From: Piromyces finnis
Lineage: Eukaryota > Neocallimastigomycota > Neocallimastigomycetes > Neocallimastigales > Neocallimastigaceae
Assembly: GCA_002104945.1 (NCBI GenBank)
Contig: MCFH01000066.1
Location: 186,001-250,000 of the forward strand
Direction: 5' to 3'
Length of the DNA stretch: 64,000 nucleotides
This document shows, in pieces, positions 1 through 11,561 of this stretch (the stretch's first letter is position 1; each line of letters starts with the position of its first letter). Below the pieces are notes generated by a model. That model made no database searches and was not told where the DNA came from. It saw only the letters and a program-made list of their open reading frames with translations. Made by a program: the position numbers and the translations under genes.

Positions 1-1540
1 CTTTACAATAATAATCTTATATTTTCTTCAAAACTTTTTCTCTTGAGCACATAGATAAGTTTTTCGATATCTTTATCACTGATTGTATTTAGTCACGTGA
101 TATAATTTAGCATCACCTTATTTATATCTTTGATTGGATCATCCACCAAAGGGTCAGAGAATTTCTCTTCAGAATTTGAAAAATTTTCTGTATTATATAA
201 GTCACGTGTATCATCAACATAGACTTGCTCGTTTATGTTGTTGATATTGTGGGTTTGGTTATTATAAATTTTGGAGTTAGAAGGGGAAGATTGAGAACTT
301 CCCCCATTTAATTTAAATGGTTTTGGGAAAGGAGAGTAGCTATAAACTTATTCATACCAGACATTTCATTAGGGCAAAAACGAGCATCATGACCTCTCTG
401 ATTACAGCGGTGACAGACATGAATTTTCATCTGGGCAAAACTCTTGGTCAGAGCCTCTATATTGGATTGTTGAAGATCTTGTTGAAGATCGGATTGTTGA
501 TGAGATTGTTGATTAGATTATTGATTAGATTATTGAATTGATTGTTGATGTTTATTAGAAACTAAAATTTTACGTTTGAGTGTGGAAAAAGTGTATTTGT
601 GATTCCTTCTACTACGAGCTGAAAAGGAAATTGAGGTAACTGAAAATTTCTTCTTTAACATGTGTAAGATTTTAATACAATCTTTCGATGAACCATGAAC
701 CTTGGCTAAGAAAAAGTGATCATTGAAAGTGTGAAAATATTTAACATTAATAACTGAATTAAATTTATCTTCCAGAATAACCTCGAGTTTTTCCCATAGC
801 ATATTAACTGACCATGATCGAATACCACGGATAAATAAGGAACTAATATCATCTAAAGGGATACCATAAGACCGGGTACCACGTCTGATATAATTTTTAT
901 CTTTAATATAAAGGACTGACATGATAATTAATTCTAATTAAAAAATATTAAATATAAAATAAATACTAATAAAATTATAATTATAACGCATATGGGAAAA
1001 AAAACTAGTTTTGGATTGTTGTTAGTAAATTCGATTCGCTTTTTGACACTAAAATTAATTGACTTTACTTTTCATTAAATATTTAAATTAGTAAAAAAAA
1101 AATTGAATCAAGAATGTCGACACAAGAAAGCTTATGAATAGTATTTTACATGATGTAGAGTGAATCAGTCTCTTACAAGAAACAATAAAACAATAGCTAC
1201 ATGAATATAAAAATATAATGCAAATGCTAAAGTAGACCACATTGGATTCTTACATGAGAAAAGTAGTACTACATGAATACATGAATACATGAATAAAAGA
1301 AAATACTACAGCAACAAAATGTATTACTCATCTAATTAAACATTATACAAACTTACCTGAATACTAAACATTCAACTTGTCCATCAAATACTTAAATTCG
1401 ATGGATAAATGCTTTTAATCGCTCAGTACCATGAGCTTAGTTCTTATATTTTTCCTTTAAAGACTAACCAAGCATCCATTGCGTAATGCTTGAATTTGAT
1501 TATACTCTCTCAGTACCATAAGCATGAGTAGAGCACCTTG
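1..1540 (-). mobile_element. LINE B-type 5' end (5' UTR plus ORF1-like region), cut by window edge
   Basis: Reading leftward from 1540, this is the 5' UTR and first coding region of a non-LTR retrotransposon, homologous to 36887-38035 on the plus strand. Shared blocks include the start module at 922 and the UTR around 1050-1110 and 1465-1490. Homology with the other copy stops inside the Gln-rich linker near 480; beyond that the two copies encode different things. The upstream edge meets the poly(A) of a LINE A copy (1541-1549). This copy keeps about 65 bases more 5' UTR than the 36.9 kb copy. The 3' part lies outside the window. Confidence 0.8.
308..922 (-). pseudogene. ORF1-like protein: N-terminal alpha/beta domain, Gln linker, CCHC zinc knuckle
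   Basis: The start at 922 opens with MSVLYIKDKNYI and matches the start at 37562. About 110 residues form a compact domain, possibly RRM-like as in LINE ORF1 proteins (inference). A Gln/Ser repeat linker follows, where the frame is closed by TAA codons at places where neighbouring repeat units have CAA. Read through, the frame continues to a perfect CX2CX4HX4C knuckle, CHRCNQRGHDARFC, at about 374-415. It ends at 308-310. A shifted frame continues to the window edge as a Ser/Asn/Asp-rich tail with an internal TGA. The knuckle is typical of nucleic-acid-binding gag/ORF1 proteins. The copy is inactive as it stands. Confidence 0.7.
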
Positions 1541-4500
1541 TTTTTTTTTAGACTAGGAAGAGAATACACATCTTTTTTTATTTATTTAATATATGATTTT
1601 ACATAATATTAGGTGATAATACATATTGATATAATAAATAATAAATAAAAATAATAAAATATATATAAATAAAAATATAAATATAAAATAATATAAAATA
1701 ATTATTTAAGTTGCATAAAAGTTCAATGAACTCTGCAATGTACTGTGTGGGATTGGTCCCTACCTAATAAATTAAATGAAATAAAAAAAAGAAGTAACAT
1801 CAGGTATGATAGTGTGGTGTCCACTAAACTTTCCCATGAGTTCATAATGTTTTCATTCAAAGAAATACTAACATTGAACTCTGTGTACGGAACATTGAGA
1901 CTGTTCCTTTGCCATATCGTTACGACGTCGGCGCTCTTGATTACGTTAGGTGTCTTACTAAACCTATCAAAAAGTAGCTTCATAGAGCTACTAATGATAG
2001 GGATTGTTTTAGTAAGAAAAGCCGCGAGACCCTCTACATATGGAACATGAGACCCCGATGAACTGTAAAGCTGTTCATTCAAATGTCTTTGTTCCGCCTT
2101 ATCGATTTGTAGCTCATCATAAGCTAAAGTTCCACCAAGAAGGAACGTAAAAATATAGTTATAAATTATTTTTCTTACTTCCATTTCAGGGAGTAAGTAT
2201 GTGATGAATTGATTCTTATATTTATTGTAAAAAAGAGTAAAAATGACGTCAAGAAAGCTAAGTGAAGAAGCTCTGTATTCAGAGAATGCAGAACATTCTA
2301 ATATCCAATGGTAAAAAGATTATTCGTCATATCCGCAACATGGACAGACACGAGGACAATCAGGAGTGACTCTATTACTGGCAATAGCAATTCGGGTAGT
2401 GTTCTCATAACCGCATCAAATACGAATAATCCAGGTAATTCCTAAATTTAAGTGAGGTATGTTGAGACCGATATGCATTAGGCGATCTGAATTAAGGAAT
2501 TTGTTGTTAGTATATCTGAGGGCTTTACTTCCATTATTTAGGCTACTATTATTCCAATAATGTTCTCTAATATCTTTAGTACTTTTAATATATATTTTCA
2601 TAAGCTTCTTATGTAGGGAACAAGATTCTTTGGCCCAAGAGTAATGAGATATGGGAGGAATAGATTGGACGAGATCTTTAATAATACGATTTGATTTTCT
2701 CCATTTAACAAAGCATTTCACTTGTTGCACAGTAGAAATACCTGAAAGGGTAGGGATCTTCATATCTCTTGTAAGAGCATACAGACTAATAAATGAATTT
2801 CGTTCAAAAACAAAATCTTTGTTATTAAAACTTTTATTGTGAAAGCTATTGACACTCCATAAAACAGCAGTATTGATAAGAGATTGGACTCTTCTAGTTC
2901 TATTTTTGTTGGAACCAAGCAAAGGAGCATAATAAGAGACTTTGCTTAAAATATAGGAATGAATTACTATATTTTTAAGCCAATAGAAACATAATTGTTA
3001 GTGAGGAAGTTCTTAAAAGAGAATAAAGATTTCTGAACTTTTTTGTACATGTTAGACAGAATAGGAGTCAGAGAGAGATCTTTGTCGAATGGGATTCCAA
3101 GATAAGTATAGCAAGAAACCTTTGGAATCGAGTAAATACCTATGCAAAATGTTGGGTCGACATAACTAGGGGATCTATTAAAGTTGATAGGTTTAACAAC
3201 AATAGTTGCACATTTATTTATTCCAAAAGACATTTCATTTAAATTAGCCCAATCAAGGACTAGATTGAGCATCTTTTGAAGATTCTTCTTACTAGGAGCA
3301 ATCAAAACAATGTCATCAGCGAAAAGGCCACCACAGCAACGTTTATTTCCTAAGCTGACTCCAAGCCTTTCACATTTATTTAAAATATCATTGATGAAGA
3401 GATTAAATAGAATAGGAGAAAGAGGACATCCTTGTCTTACACCACGGTTTATAGGGAATTCATTGGAAAGCATATCCAAGAAACGTGCACGAGCTTTAGA
3501 GGTAGAGTAGAGATTATTGAGAAAATCAAAACATTTACCACGTATACCTAATTTATATAACTTTGTAAGGATATTAAAAATAGGAACTGAGTCGTATACT
3601 TTTTTAAGGTCTAGAAAAGCAACACAAGTGGCTTTTCCTTTAAATTTTCTTCTTTGACAGATTTCTCTAATGGAAATAAATAAGTTAATGCATTCTTCTT
3701 TATTGCGAAAACCAAATTGCTCAGGTCTTATAATGTTATGAGAAAGAGCATACTTTGAAATTCTATCAGTTACAATTTTTGAAATGATTTTAAGACCTAC
3801 AATGATGAGAGAAATACCACGATAATTATTACAATCTGAAGGATCGCCTTTCTTTGGAATAAAAACAATGGAAGCAGAGTTCCATTTCAAAGGAAAGGAA
3901 CCATTCCAGATTTTGTTAAAAATTAATTTAAGACAATTTCCAGCAGACTTATGTTCTTTTTTTCCAGTTCTTCGCTACAAAAGAAAGCTTTGAAGAATTC
4001 AATTGGGATATCATCGGGACCTGGAGCCTTATTATTCTTCATTGACAGAACAGTATTTCTAATTTCCTCAATAGAAATGAGATCATTAATATCCCATGCT
4101 ATTTGATTGATATGATTGAATTGGATGGCTCTTTCCCGGTAACCACGATTTAAGCTGTAATTTGTAACATCAGATGCAAGATTTTCATAATGTTCAGCCC
4201 AACGTTTTAATTGTTCTTGAGGAGTAAATAAATCCTTACCATTCTTGTCCTTAATAGTTGAAACATGGGAGGACGAATAACTTGGTTTGGCAAGTTTTTT
4301 AAGGCCTTTCCAACCTTGTCTAAAGCTTTTATCAATAAAATGTTTACCGATAGAAACAATATTAGCTTTATAGAGATTGGATCTGAATTTACTCTTAACC
4401 TTTTTGATGGTATTACATAGATTTTGGTATATGGAGAACTGGTTAAGATAATTATTCATGTCAGCACAATCTGAAATGGTTTTAATATTTTTGTAAGCCA

Positions 4501-5292
4501 GGTGTTTTTCATGTGATAAGTTTTTGATGTATTGAGGGCAATGGAATGCTAGACCTTTTAAATCTGCAGGCACAATGGCTTTTATTTCTTTACCTATAGT
4601 TTTGGAGGTATTTAAAAATTTGGAAACCATATCGTCAGCCGATAGGCTATCGCAATTTGCTTCAAGCTCAGAAGCTAGAACAGCAAAGCGATTACTAGTA
4701 AGAATGTCAGAACACTTTGTATTACAGATATGACTTGACCATTTAAAGGTCTTATTAGGCTTTTTGAAACCATCAGAAGAGTCTTTTTTACAAGATACAA
4801 GGATCGGTTTGTGATCAGAAACATCGTGAAAAACTTCGCAAACTGAAGATTTGTTTATGTGTTCTGTCATAGCTTTGTTGTATATAATATGGTCAATGCA
4901 TGAATATTTAGATCCTTTTTTCCAGGTAAAATTATTATCAGTTAACTCAGCCATAGTCCAATCCGGGAAGTGTTGTGAAATATAAGATTTGATTTTAATA
5001 GCTGACATATTGAAGTCTCCTACAAGGATAGCTGGGTGGTTGAATTTGTTATGCGTTGTTAACCACTTATCAAGTTCATCAAAGGCAATTAATCTAGCAT
5101 CTGGCCATCTAGTTTGCGGAAAGTAAATATTACCTATGGTACATCTCTGGTTCCAAAATGACAGTATTGTAACTGAAATAATGTACTTATATAGAAGAGG
5201 TTCAGGAGTAAATGAACAAGAGTTATGAACACCAATGTAAAGTCCTCTCACACCTGGAACTTTAGGATTAGCACGTCTATGTACTGGTTTAA
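1541..5292 (-). mobile_element. LINE A copy, 5'-truncated, minus strand
   Basis: This is a 5'-truncated copy of the element at 31303-36886, starting within the endonuclease domain (about 5292) and running to a short poly(A) at 1541-1549. Endonuclease C-terminus, linker, reverse transcriptase, zinc-binding tail and 3' UTR are all recognisable. The truncation point abuts a T-rich simple repeat (about 5300-5370), as expected for incomplete target-primed reverse transcription. The next sequence after its poly(A) is the 5' end of a LINE B element, the same order as at 36.9 kb. Confidence 0.88.
1723..5251 (-). pseudogene. LINE A endonuclease/reverse transcriptase, frameshifted
   Basis: Four blocks in succession cover one protein: 5251-3923 (GDFNMSA, SCIDHIIYNK and SDHKPILV endonuclease motifs, linker, start of RT with NNKAPGPDDIPIEFF), 3890-2967 (RT core: RGVRQGCPLSPILFNLF, FADD, YLGIPFD), 2922-2416 (thumb/connection) and 2184-1723 (C-terminal region). 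They are interrupted by small indels; for example a missing A in GGCTTAAAAA near 2975 closes the frame after IGLKI. Compared with the 976-residue open block at 32541 it is slightly diverged but collinear. It cannot make a full enzyme. Confidence 0.85.
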
Positions 5293-5339
5293 ATAATACT
5301 TAAAAAGAAATTTTCTTTTATTTTTTATTTTTTATTTTT

Positions 5340-5840
5340 TATTTTTTATTTTTATTTTTTTTTTTTTTTGATAATATTATTTAAAATTTATTATATAGAA
5401 AAAACATAGGTTAAAAAATAATTTTAAACTATTTTTAATAAAAAGCTAATTTTTTTTGTAAATAAAATTTAAAATAGTTGATTTTATTGTTTATAATAGA
5501 TCTTTTTAAAATTGAAGTCAATTTTATATATATTAGATTTTAAAAATATATAATAAATAGTATTAAATAAAAAAAATGATTATGATTATATATCTGTATT
5601 GATCATAATTATTATTGATTTTGTTAATTCCAGCAACTACCAAATTTACTCTTACATTTAAGATCAAGACTACAATAATCTTTAATAGTTCTACAGTAAC
5701 CCATGACACTGCAACATTGACCTTCAGGACAATTAAATTTTACTTCTTCTCCATTTTCATTTGGAAGCTTACCACATCTATAGGTACATTTTCCGTACTT
5801 ACTTTGACATCCAAGATTGGATAACAATAGCTTTTAGTAG
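5340..5840 (-). repeat. Left arm of a ~0.48-kb inverted duplication
   Basis: The 3' chitin-binding exon and about 280 bases downstream of it are repeated in opposite orientation at 14158-14650. By eye the two arms differ at only a handful of positions, including one missing T near 5826 that breaks the frame in this arm. LINE A sequence lies just beyond the outer end of both arms. Confidence 0.85.
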
Positions 5841-7458
5841 TTCCACAGTAACCCTTGGCACTGCAACATTGACCTTTAGGACATTTACCAATACCTTCAC
5901 CACATCTAGGTTCACATCTATTTTTATGGAGAGTATTGACACATGTTCTTTATGTATTAAAAATTGTAATAGATATATAATGAATATATATAATTGTATT
6001 CAAGTTTTATATTTATATATTGTAATTAAAATAATAATTAGTTTCGAAAATATTTAATTTTATGTAATTTATAAAATTTAACGCTATTCTATTAAATTAT
6101 TATATATCTTTTTTTATATTAACTTACATTTTATTTTCATTCATATTTTCACAATTAATGCAATTATTGGATATATCACTAATTAAAATTTTTTTTTATT
6201 TTCAAATATATAATTTTTATAAATTAGTTTATAATGAAATATTAATGATTTTATATTACCATTTTAAAAATAGTTTAATATTTAATTTTATTATTATAAT
6301 TCATTTTGATATCATTTCTATTTACAATTTAGTCAAATGAGTTAAACTTTTAATGTCAGGGATAGACCCATTTAAATTGTTGTTTGATAAATCTCTACAT
6401 TATATAATTTAATTTTTTAAATATAATATAATAATATTATATATTATTATAAAAAATTAGTTATATATATTTCTGTTAAAATAATTAGTATTTAAAAATA
6501 TTCTTTTCATACAAAATTTGTAATTCAGATAATTGTCCAATGTCTGAAGGAATGATTCCAGTTAAACCTTGGCCATGTAAATCTCTATTTAATAATTTAT
6601 TTTTATTTTATAATTATTATTAAACATTATATTGATGTATATAAAAATTCAATATTATATTTCTATAATCAAAATATATTTCACATTAATGTTATTGAAA
6701 TACTTTACATTTTTGTAATATGATATATATTTTCATTTCCATCTACTGAACATTTAATACCTTTAATTTCACAACAATTAATTTCTTCATCATTATCTGT
6801 GACTACTTGTTTCCATAAACTTTCGATATAATTGCATTCTTTAAAAAATTCCTTACATTTATCATTACTCTGATATTTACATTCACTATTAATTGTGTAC
6901 AATTATTAAAATTATTAATAATTTATATATTAAATTATAATTAATAGAATTCTAAAAGTTTATATTTTTCTTACATTTTATCGCAATTAAGACAATTATA
7001 AAATATATATTTACTAGTTTTATTTAATATTGAAATATATAAAATATTATTTAAATAAATTTTATTATATTTAAAATAGTTTTTTAAAATAAAGATAATT
7101 TAACGAAAAATAAATCCGCAAATATTTTTTATTTTAAAAAGTTTAATATATAATTTTTTAAAATAATTAAAAATTTTTTATTACCTCGCTTTTAGACTTT
7201 GAACAGATTCAGGAATATCACTAATTAAATAATTACTCCCTAAATTCCTATTTTAATTTTATTTAATAAATAAATAATTTAATTATTACTTTTATTTTAA
7301 ATTTTAATTATTTTTAAATATTTTATTTAATTATTTTTAATATTTAAAGTTCTTCTAATTGAGATAAATTTCCAATTTCAGAAGGAATGGTTCCAGTTAA
7401 TCCTCTACCACTTAAATATCTATTTTAATTTTTATTTTAAAATAAAATTAATTTAAAT

Positions 7459-7541
7459 ATTATATTATATTATATTATATTATATTATATTATATTATAT
7501 TATATTATATTATATTATATTATATTATATTATATTATATT
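7459..7541. repeat. (ATATT)n microsatellite, intron 1, left of LTR insertion
   Basis: This is a pure 5-bp repeat in intron 1 of the decayed paralogue. It continues on the other side of the LTR element at 11779-11838. A shorter version lies in the same intron of the intact gene (about 25040-25070). Confidence 0.9.
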
Positions 7542-7758
7542 TGTTAGAATATGTGAAACGTTATGTCACATGTATTGAAATGTATTGAAATGTATTAAAA
7601 CGTATTTGTATATATTGTGTTTGATTATATGTTTAAGCCACAATGTAAATGTATAAATACATGTAGTTTGAGAAGAATGTAACGCAAGTAGTTCTTTATC
7701 ATAAAATATATTAATAAAGTTGACATAATTATAAACCTAAATTAAACAACTCTTAATA
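7542..7758 (+). repeat. 5' LTR
   Basis: 217 bp, starting TGTTAGAATATGTG and ending CTCTTAATA. It contains a TATA-like GTATAAATAC at 7651-7660 and AATAAAG near 7714, suitable as promoter and polyadenylation signal. It appears identical to the copy at 11562. Confidence 0.92.
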
Positions 7759-8439
7759 GATTAAGAGTCTCAATGACTCTCAAGAGAGAATTTCAATGAC
7801 TCTCATTGACTCTCAGATGATTCTCTGAAAGATGAATCAAATAGCCGAACATGATATTATGTCATAAGAGAAAACTATTGAAAATTCTAATTCCTACAAT
7901 ATAATTTTTATAATTGAAAATTATGAAATTTTAGAGATCTAAAACTTTGAAATCTTGAAATTTCAAAACTAAGTCACAAAACTGTCTAATTATTCTGACT
8001 ATACAGTGAAAGAAAACTCCGCCCAAGAAACATGGAATATTGATAGCATTATATTTTAGACATAAATTAATTTATACTCAAAATAATTTAGATTTAGATC
8101 TTAAATTTAAAAAATAAACAAAAATTTAAATTTAAAAATTAAAATTTATAATTTAAATTTAAGAACAATTGAAATTCAGAAATTTAAGTTGAAATTTAAA
8201 ATTTAAAATAAATAAATTTATCCATTTTTAAAAGTAATTTAAATTTTAAACTAAACAATATGTTTATATTAGAAATAATAGAATTTCATTCTCAGTTTAC
8301 CTTATTCACCACAAACAGTATAAATTAGCTAATAAATTCCAAAATGTATTTTGTATAATTGTTTACAAATTGAATAATATAATTACAAATAACCATATCT
8401 CAATTTTATAATCAATCATAAATTTTAATTTTCTTCAAA
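7759..8439 (+). other. Leader region between 5' LTR and cargo gene
   Basis: No coding frame is seen. The first 70 bases contain repeated CTCTCAATGACTCTC-like blocks (7766-7825). The rest is AT-rich, with many AAATTTAAA-type segments from 8040 to 8240. A TATA-like TATAAATTAG occurs at about 8320, 120 bases before the cargo ATG, so the cargo may have its own promoter. No clear tRNA primer-binding site was recognised. Confidence 0.5.
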
Positions 8440-9030
8440 ATGTCTTGGGCCAATGAAATTGTTAAAGAAGCATGGTATTGTTATAGACCATTTAATATAC
8501 AAGATCCTGATAGGGCTGCAGTATATCAGAAAGCCAATTCTATTTTAGCTGATATAGGTATACAACATTATGGAGTTCGCGTTCACACTAATAAAGGCAA
8601 TTACTGGCTAATTCACAATGCTAAGAGTCCTAAAACTTCAGAATATGGAATTTATGTTACTGATGCTGAGATGTCGAAAAATTGGAGTTATGAAAAGATC
8701 GAAGTCGCAAGAAAAGATGTTACTATATCCGAATGCCAAATAGTTATGGGTTGGACAGGTGGTCATAAAAAGGAAGACTGGTATAAGTCTGGTACCTGCT
8801 TATTTGCAGCAAGAACACTAAAAGAATATTTAAGTGATCCAAATTACAACTACCAATCCGGTTTCAACGCCATTATGACAAAACTTATAGGACGTATGGG
8901 TGAACCATCAGAACCATCAGCATATGATAAAAGATTAGATGAAATACTCAAAGATAAAAGTTTGGACGATAATGTAAAATTTGATATGGCATTTGATCTT
9001 CTTTTATCTACCTACGATAATGGAATATAA
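8440..9030 (+). CDS. Cargo protein of the LTR element, 196 aa; possible permuted papain-fold (LRAT/PPPDE-like) protein
   Basis: A single intact frame with GC-richer, codon-like composition, starting MSWANEIVKEAWYCY. It is not similar to any retroelement protein I know. Residues 40-60 read GIQHYGVRVH...YWLIHN, giving His43-x-Gly and His59 on hydrophobic strands. A single Cys at 120 sits at the head of a probable helix, SGTCLFAARTLKEYL. An order of His first and Cys on a helix later, as here, is that of circularly permuted papain-fold enzymes (LRAT, PPPDE). That is a pattern-based guess, not an identification. No signal peptide or membrane segment is seen; the C-terminal third is charged and helical. 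It lies alone in the same orientation as the LTRs. An open frame inside a very young element suggests it is either functional or recently captured. Confidence 0.6.
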   Translation: MSWANEIVKEAWYCYRPFNIQDPDRAAVYQKANSILADIGIQHYGVRVHTNKGNYWLIHNAKSPKTSEYGIYVTDAEMSKNWSYEKIEVARKDVTISECQIVMGWTGGHKKEDWYKSGTCLFAARTLKEYLSDPNYNYQSGFNAIMTKLIGRMGEPSEPSAYDKRLDEILKDKSLDDNVKFDMAFDLLLSTYDNGI

Positions 9031-9750
9031 TACTTGAAACAATAAGATAAAGTATTACAATATAAAAGAGCTACTCATTATGTCAATTTTCACACAATAC
9101 CATTAAATATCCATATATTCAATTATGAAAATGTTTATTCACAAATATTCATTAATACAAAATTTCATACATCTACCAATATTCCATTTTATTTTTTCAA
9201 AATAACCAAATTTTATTAAAATTATTGATAAAGCATTATTGCTAATGAAAACATACATATTTATTTCAAGAAAATAAATTGTTTGTGAAAATTTTCGAAT
9301 ATTTTAGCTACTACTATTTTAATGAGAAAATATCCTTTCCGCCATAGGGGAAAGAATGAAAGAAAGAAGATACATATAATTTATACAATTAGATAATAAT
9401 AACTAGAATAATTAGCCGTTATTTGATAAGTTTATATAAAATATCCTATTGCAATGAAATTATGCAATAAATATTGAAACTATCCTTGTGAAAATGTCAA
9501 ACAACCTCTTTATGATAATATCACTCAAATTAGCATATAAACAATTTAATCCAGTATACAACTCTATGAATTGATTTACTATAACAACACATTAAGATAA
9601 TATATTTAGCCTCAAAAGCATTATTAAAGTTATTGCTAACGTACAAAGCACATATATTTCTGGTCAAATGCTCATCCCGTAGGCAGTTATTAATTATTGC
9701 TAAACAAAGCATATATTTTAAATGAGGTAATTTATTAATGTTAGAAATGC

Positions 9751-9872
9751 TTAGCGTGAAATGAGCATATTCTACATATATATATACTTTGAATAACCTA
9801 GCGTGAAATGGGTATATTCAATAATATTTTAATTACTTATCATGATTTAACTTAGCGTGAAATGAGTTATAT
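9751..9872 (+). repeat. Three dispersed copies of TAGCGTGAAATGRG
   Basis: Three near-identical 20-bp blocks, each followed by a TATTC-like motif, are spaced about 50 bp apart within the LTR element. They are non-coding. Function unknown. Confidence 0.7.
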
Positions 9873-10560
9873 TCATAGATAATTATTAATGATGGTTTTA
9901 GACCTATATATATTTAATTTGGTCCCATCAATAACAATGTAGCACCTTCATAGTAAGGGCTCCTTAGATTTAGATGACATTGATTCATCATATTTATTTA
10001 TTACCAACATTCAAGAATGTTGTGACGCCGTTTTAAAATATAATTTACGGTGATTTAGTAACCTCATATATAAATCGCCACTTTCAACGTAGTGAGTGAT
10101 CGCCGACCAATTAGCTGACATTCTAATTAACCGAGCCGACTTCGATATAATTTAGAAGAACTTTATTCTCTTCAATAATCGATATTTTAAATGTCATTAT
10201 CTTACAATATTAACTTGTTATAATTTTACTGGTATATCTACTTATTTTAATTTGAAGTAAAGAAATACATAATTGAGGAATATTTTATTCATTAGTTTGA
10301 TATTCTATGATTATCACTACATTAAAATATATTATCATAAAAATATTATTTCACTATATTTTAAAGGATAGGCAATTGAGAAAAATGAATGAAAACATTA
10401 GAATATGTTATTTATTATTTATATAGGTATTAATACTTATCGTATTTGTTATGGAAAATTATTCATTATTATGAAAATTTGATGCAAAATGAATGAAATT
10501 TTATGAAATTTAAATTTCTCTTTTTCAAATCTAAGTATTTATTACTAAACATCTAGATTT

Positions 10561-10569
10561 GAGGGGGAA
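10561..10569 (+). promoter_or_regulatory. Second (internal) polypurine-tract-like sequence
   Basis: TTTGAGGGGGAAG here closely matches TTTGAGGGGGAATG before the 3' LTR. It could prime an extra plus-strand start (central PPT) or mark an old 3' end inside the element. Inference only. Confidence 0.4.
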
Positions 10570-10958
10570 GTAGTGAATATACGAAATTTAAAATTCAAGA
10601 TAATAATTTTTGTTTCTAGTTAAACATTGGAAATAACTAAAACATTGCATAGAAACTAAGGCTTAATAAATAGAATGAATTGAAATTCAAATTGTAAAAA
10701 TTTATAAGATTCAATATGTAAAAATGAAAAGAACAAAATTTCAAATACAAAGTAAAATATTCTTAAATATTATAAGAATAATTAATCAATACAAAAGGCA
10801 TAAAAGGAAGGAAAAACACCTAAAAGAAAATGTTAAAATTCAATATACATATACTAAATAACTATTAAGGATTTAATTAAAATTTTACCATTATTAATTA
10901 GTATTTACAAATAGATTGAAATACAATTATGCTAATATTCTAAAGAAAATTGTAATTA

Positions 10959-11262
10959 TAAGGACATAAAACCAGAGAGTTATCCATAGGTTGTCCGAAG
11001 AACATAAAACCAGAGAGTTATCCATAGGTTGTTAAGAGAACGTAAAACCAAAAAGAGTTATCCATATGTGTTGTCATAAGGACGTAAAATCAAAGGTTAA
11101 CCATGAGTTGTTAAGAAAACGTAAAACCAAAGAGGTAAACCATGCGTTGTCATAAGGACGTAAAATCAAAGAGATAAACCATGTGTTGTCTATAATTCTG
11201 TGTAAATCTCAGAGAGATTACCAATATAGTTTATAGGATAATGTAAAACCGGAAGGGTTTTC
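10959..11262 (+). repeat. ~39-bp minisatellite, about 7-8 units
   Basis: Units follow the pattern AAGGACGTAAAACCA, AGAGAGTTATCCAT, AGGTTGTCAT with gradual divergence, strongest in the first six units and fading by 11262. It is non-coding and lies 0.3 kb before the 3' LTR. Confidence 0.85.
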
Positions 11263-11551
11263 AATCCTTAATGGATGGTATAACAATTTATGAATATCCA
11301 ATCCAAATTTTAAACTTTAATACTACCCAATTATACAAAGGTTTTCAGTTTATCCATAAAAACGAAGTTATAGGGTAATATTTAAATTCTTTAAATTAAT
11401 TAGCGAATAGTATATGTAAAATATTTTAAATTCCAGTTAATGAAATATAAAAATTTTAAACATTAGATTTAGTTTATAGTTAATAGTTTAGAAATAATAA
11501 AATGCACATATTCACCAGCAAACCAAATTTTACTTAGTAGAAAATTAGGTT

Positions 11552-11561
11552 TGAGGGGGAA
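11552..11561 (+). promoter_or_regulatory. Polypurine tract before 3' LTR
   Basis: TGAGGGGGAA ends exactly where the 3' LTR begins (TGTTAG at 11562). This is the expected position of the plus-strand primer of LTR retroelements. Confidence 0.8.

Larger units (their letters stand above)
9031..11551 (+). other. Non-coding 3' internal region of the LTR element
   Basis: 2.5 kb without a credible coding frame on either strand. It holds three copies of TAGCGTGAAATGRG (near 9752, 9799 and 9852), a somewhat GC-richer stretch at 10020-10150, a purine tract GAGGGGGAAG at 10561-10570, and a ~39-bp tandem array at about 10959-11262. It may contain cis-acting packaging or reverse-transcription signals; nothing proves this. 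Confidence 0.6.

Noticed and set aside
5624-5827. Stand-alone small Cys-rich secreted peptide
   Set aside because: It is the part of the decayed last exon after a one-base loss, without a signal peptide.
8440-9030. Cargo gene as a gag or protease of the LTR element
   Set aside because: No zinc knuckle, no D(S/T)G protease motif, no integrase or RT motif, and atypical length and composition for gag.
9530-9712. 60-codon minus-strand frame inside the LTR element
   Set aside because: Short, no motif, AT-driven composition; opposite to the element's direction.
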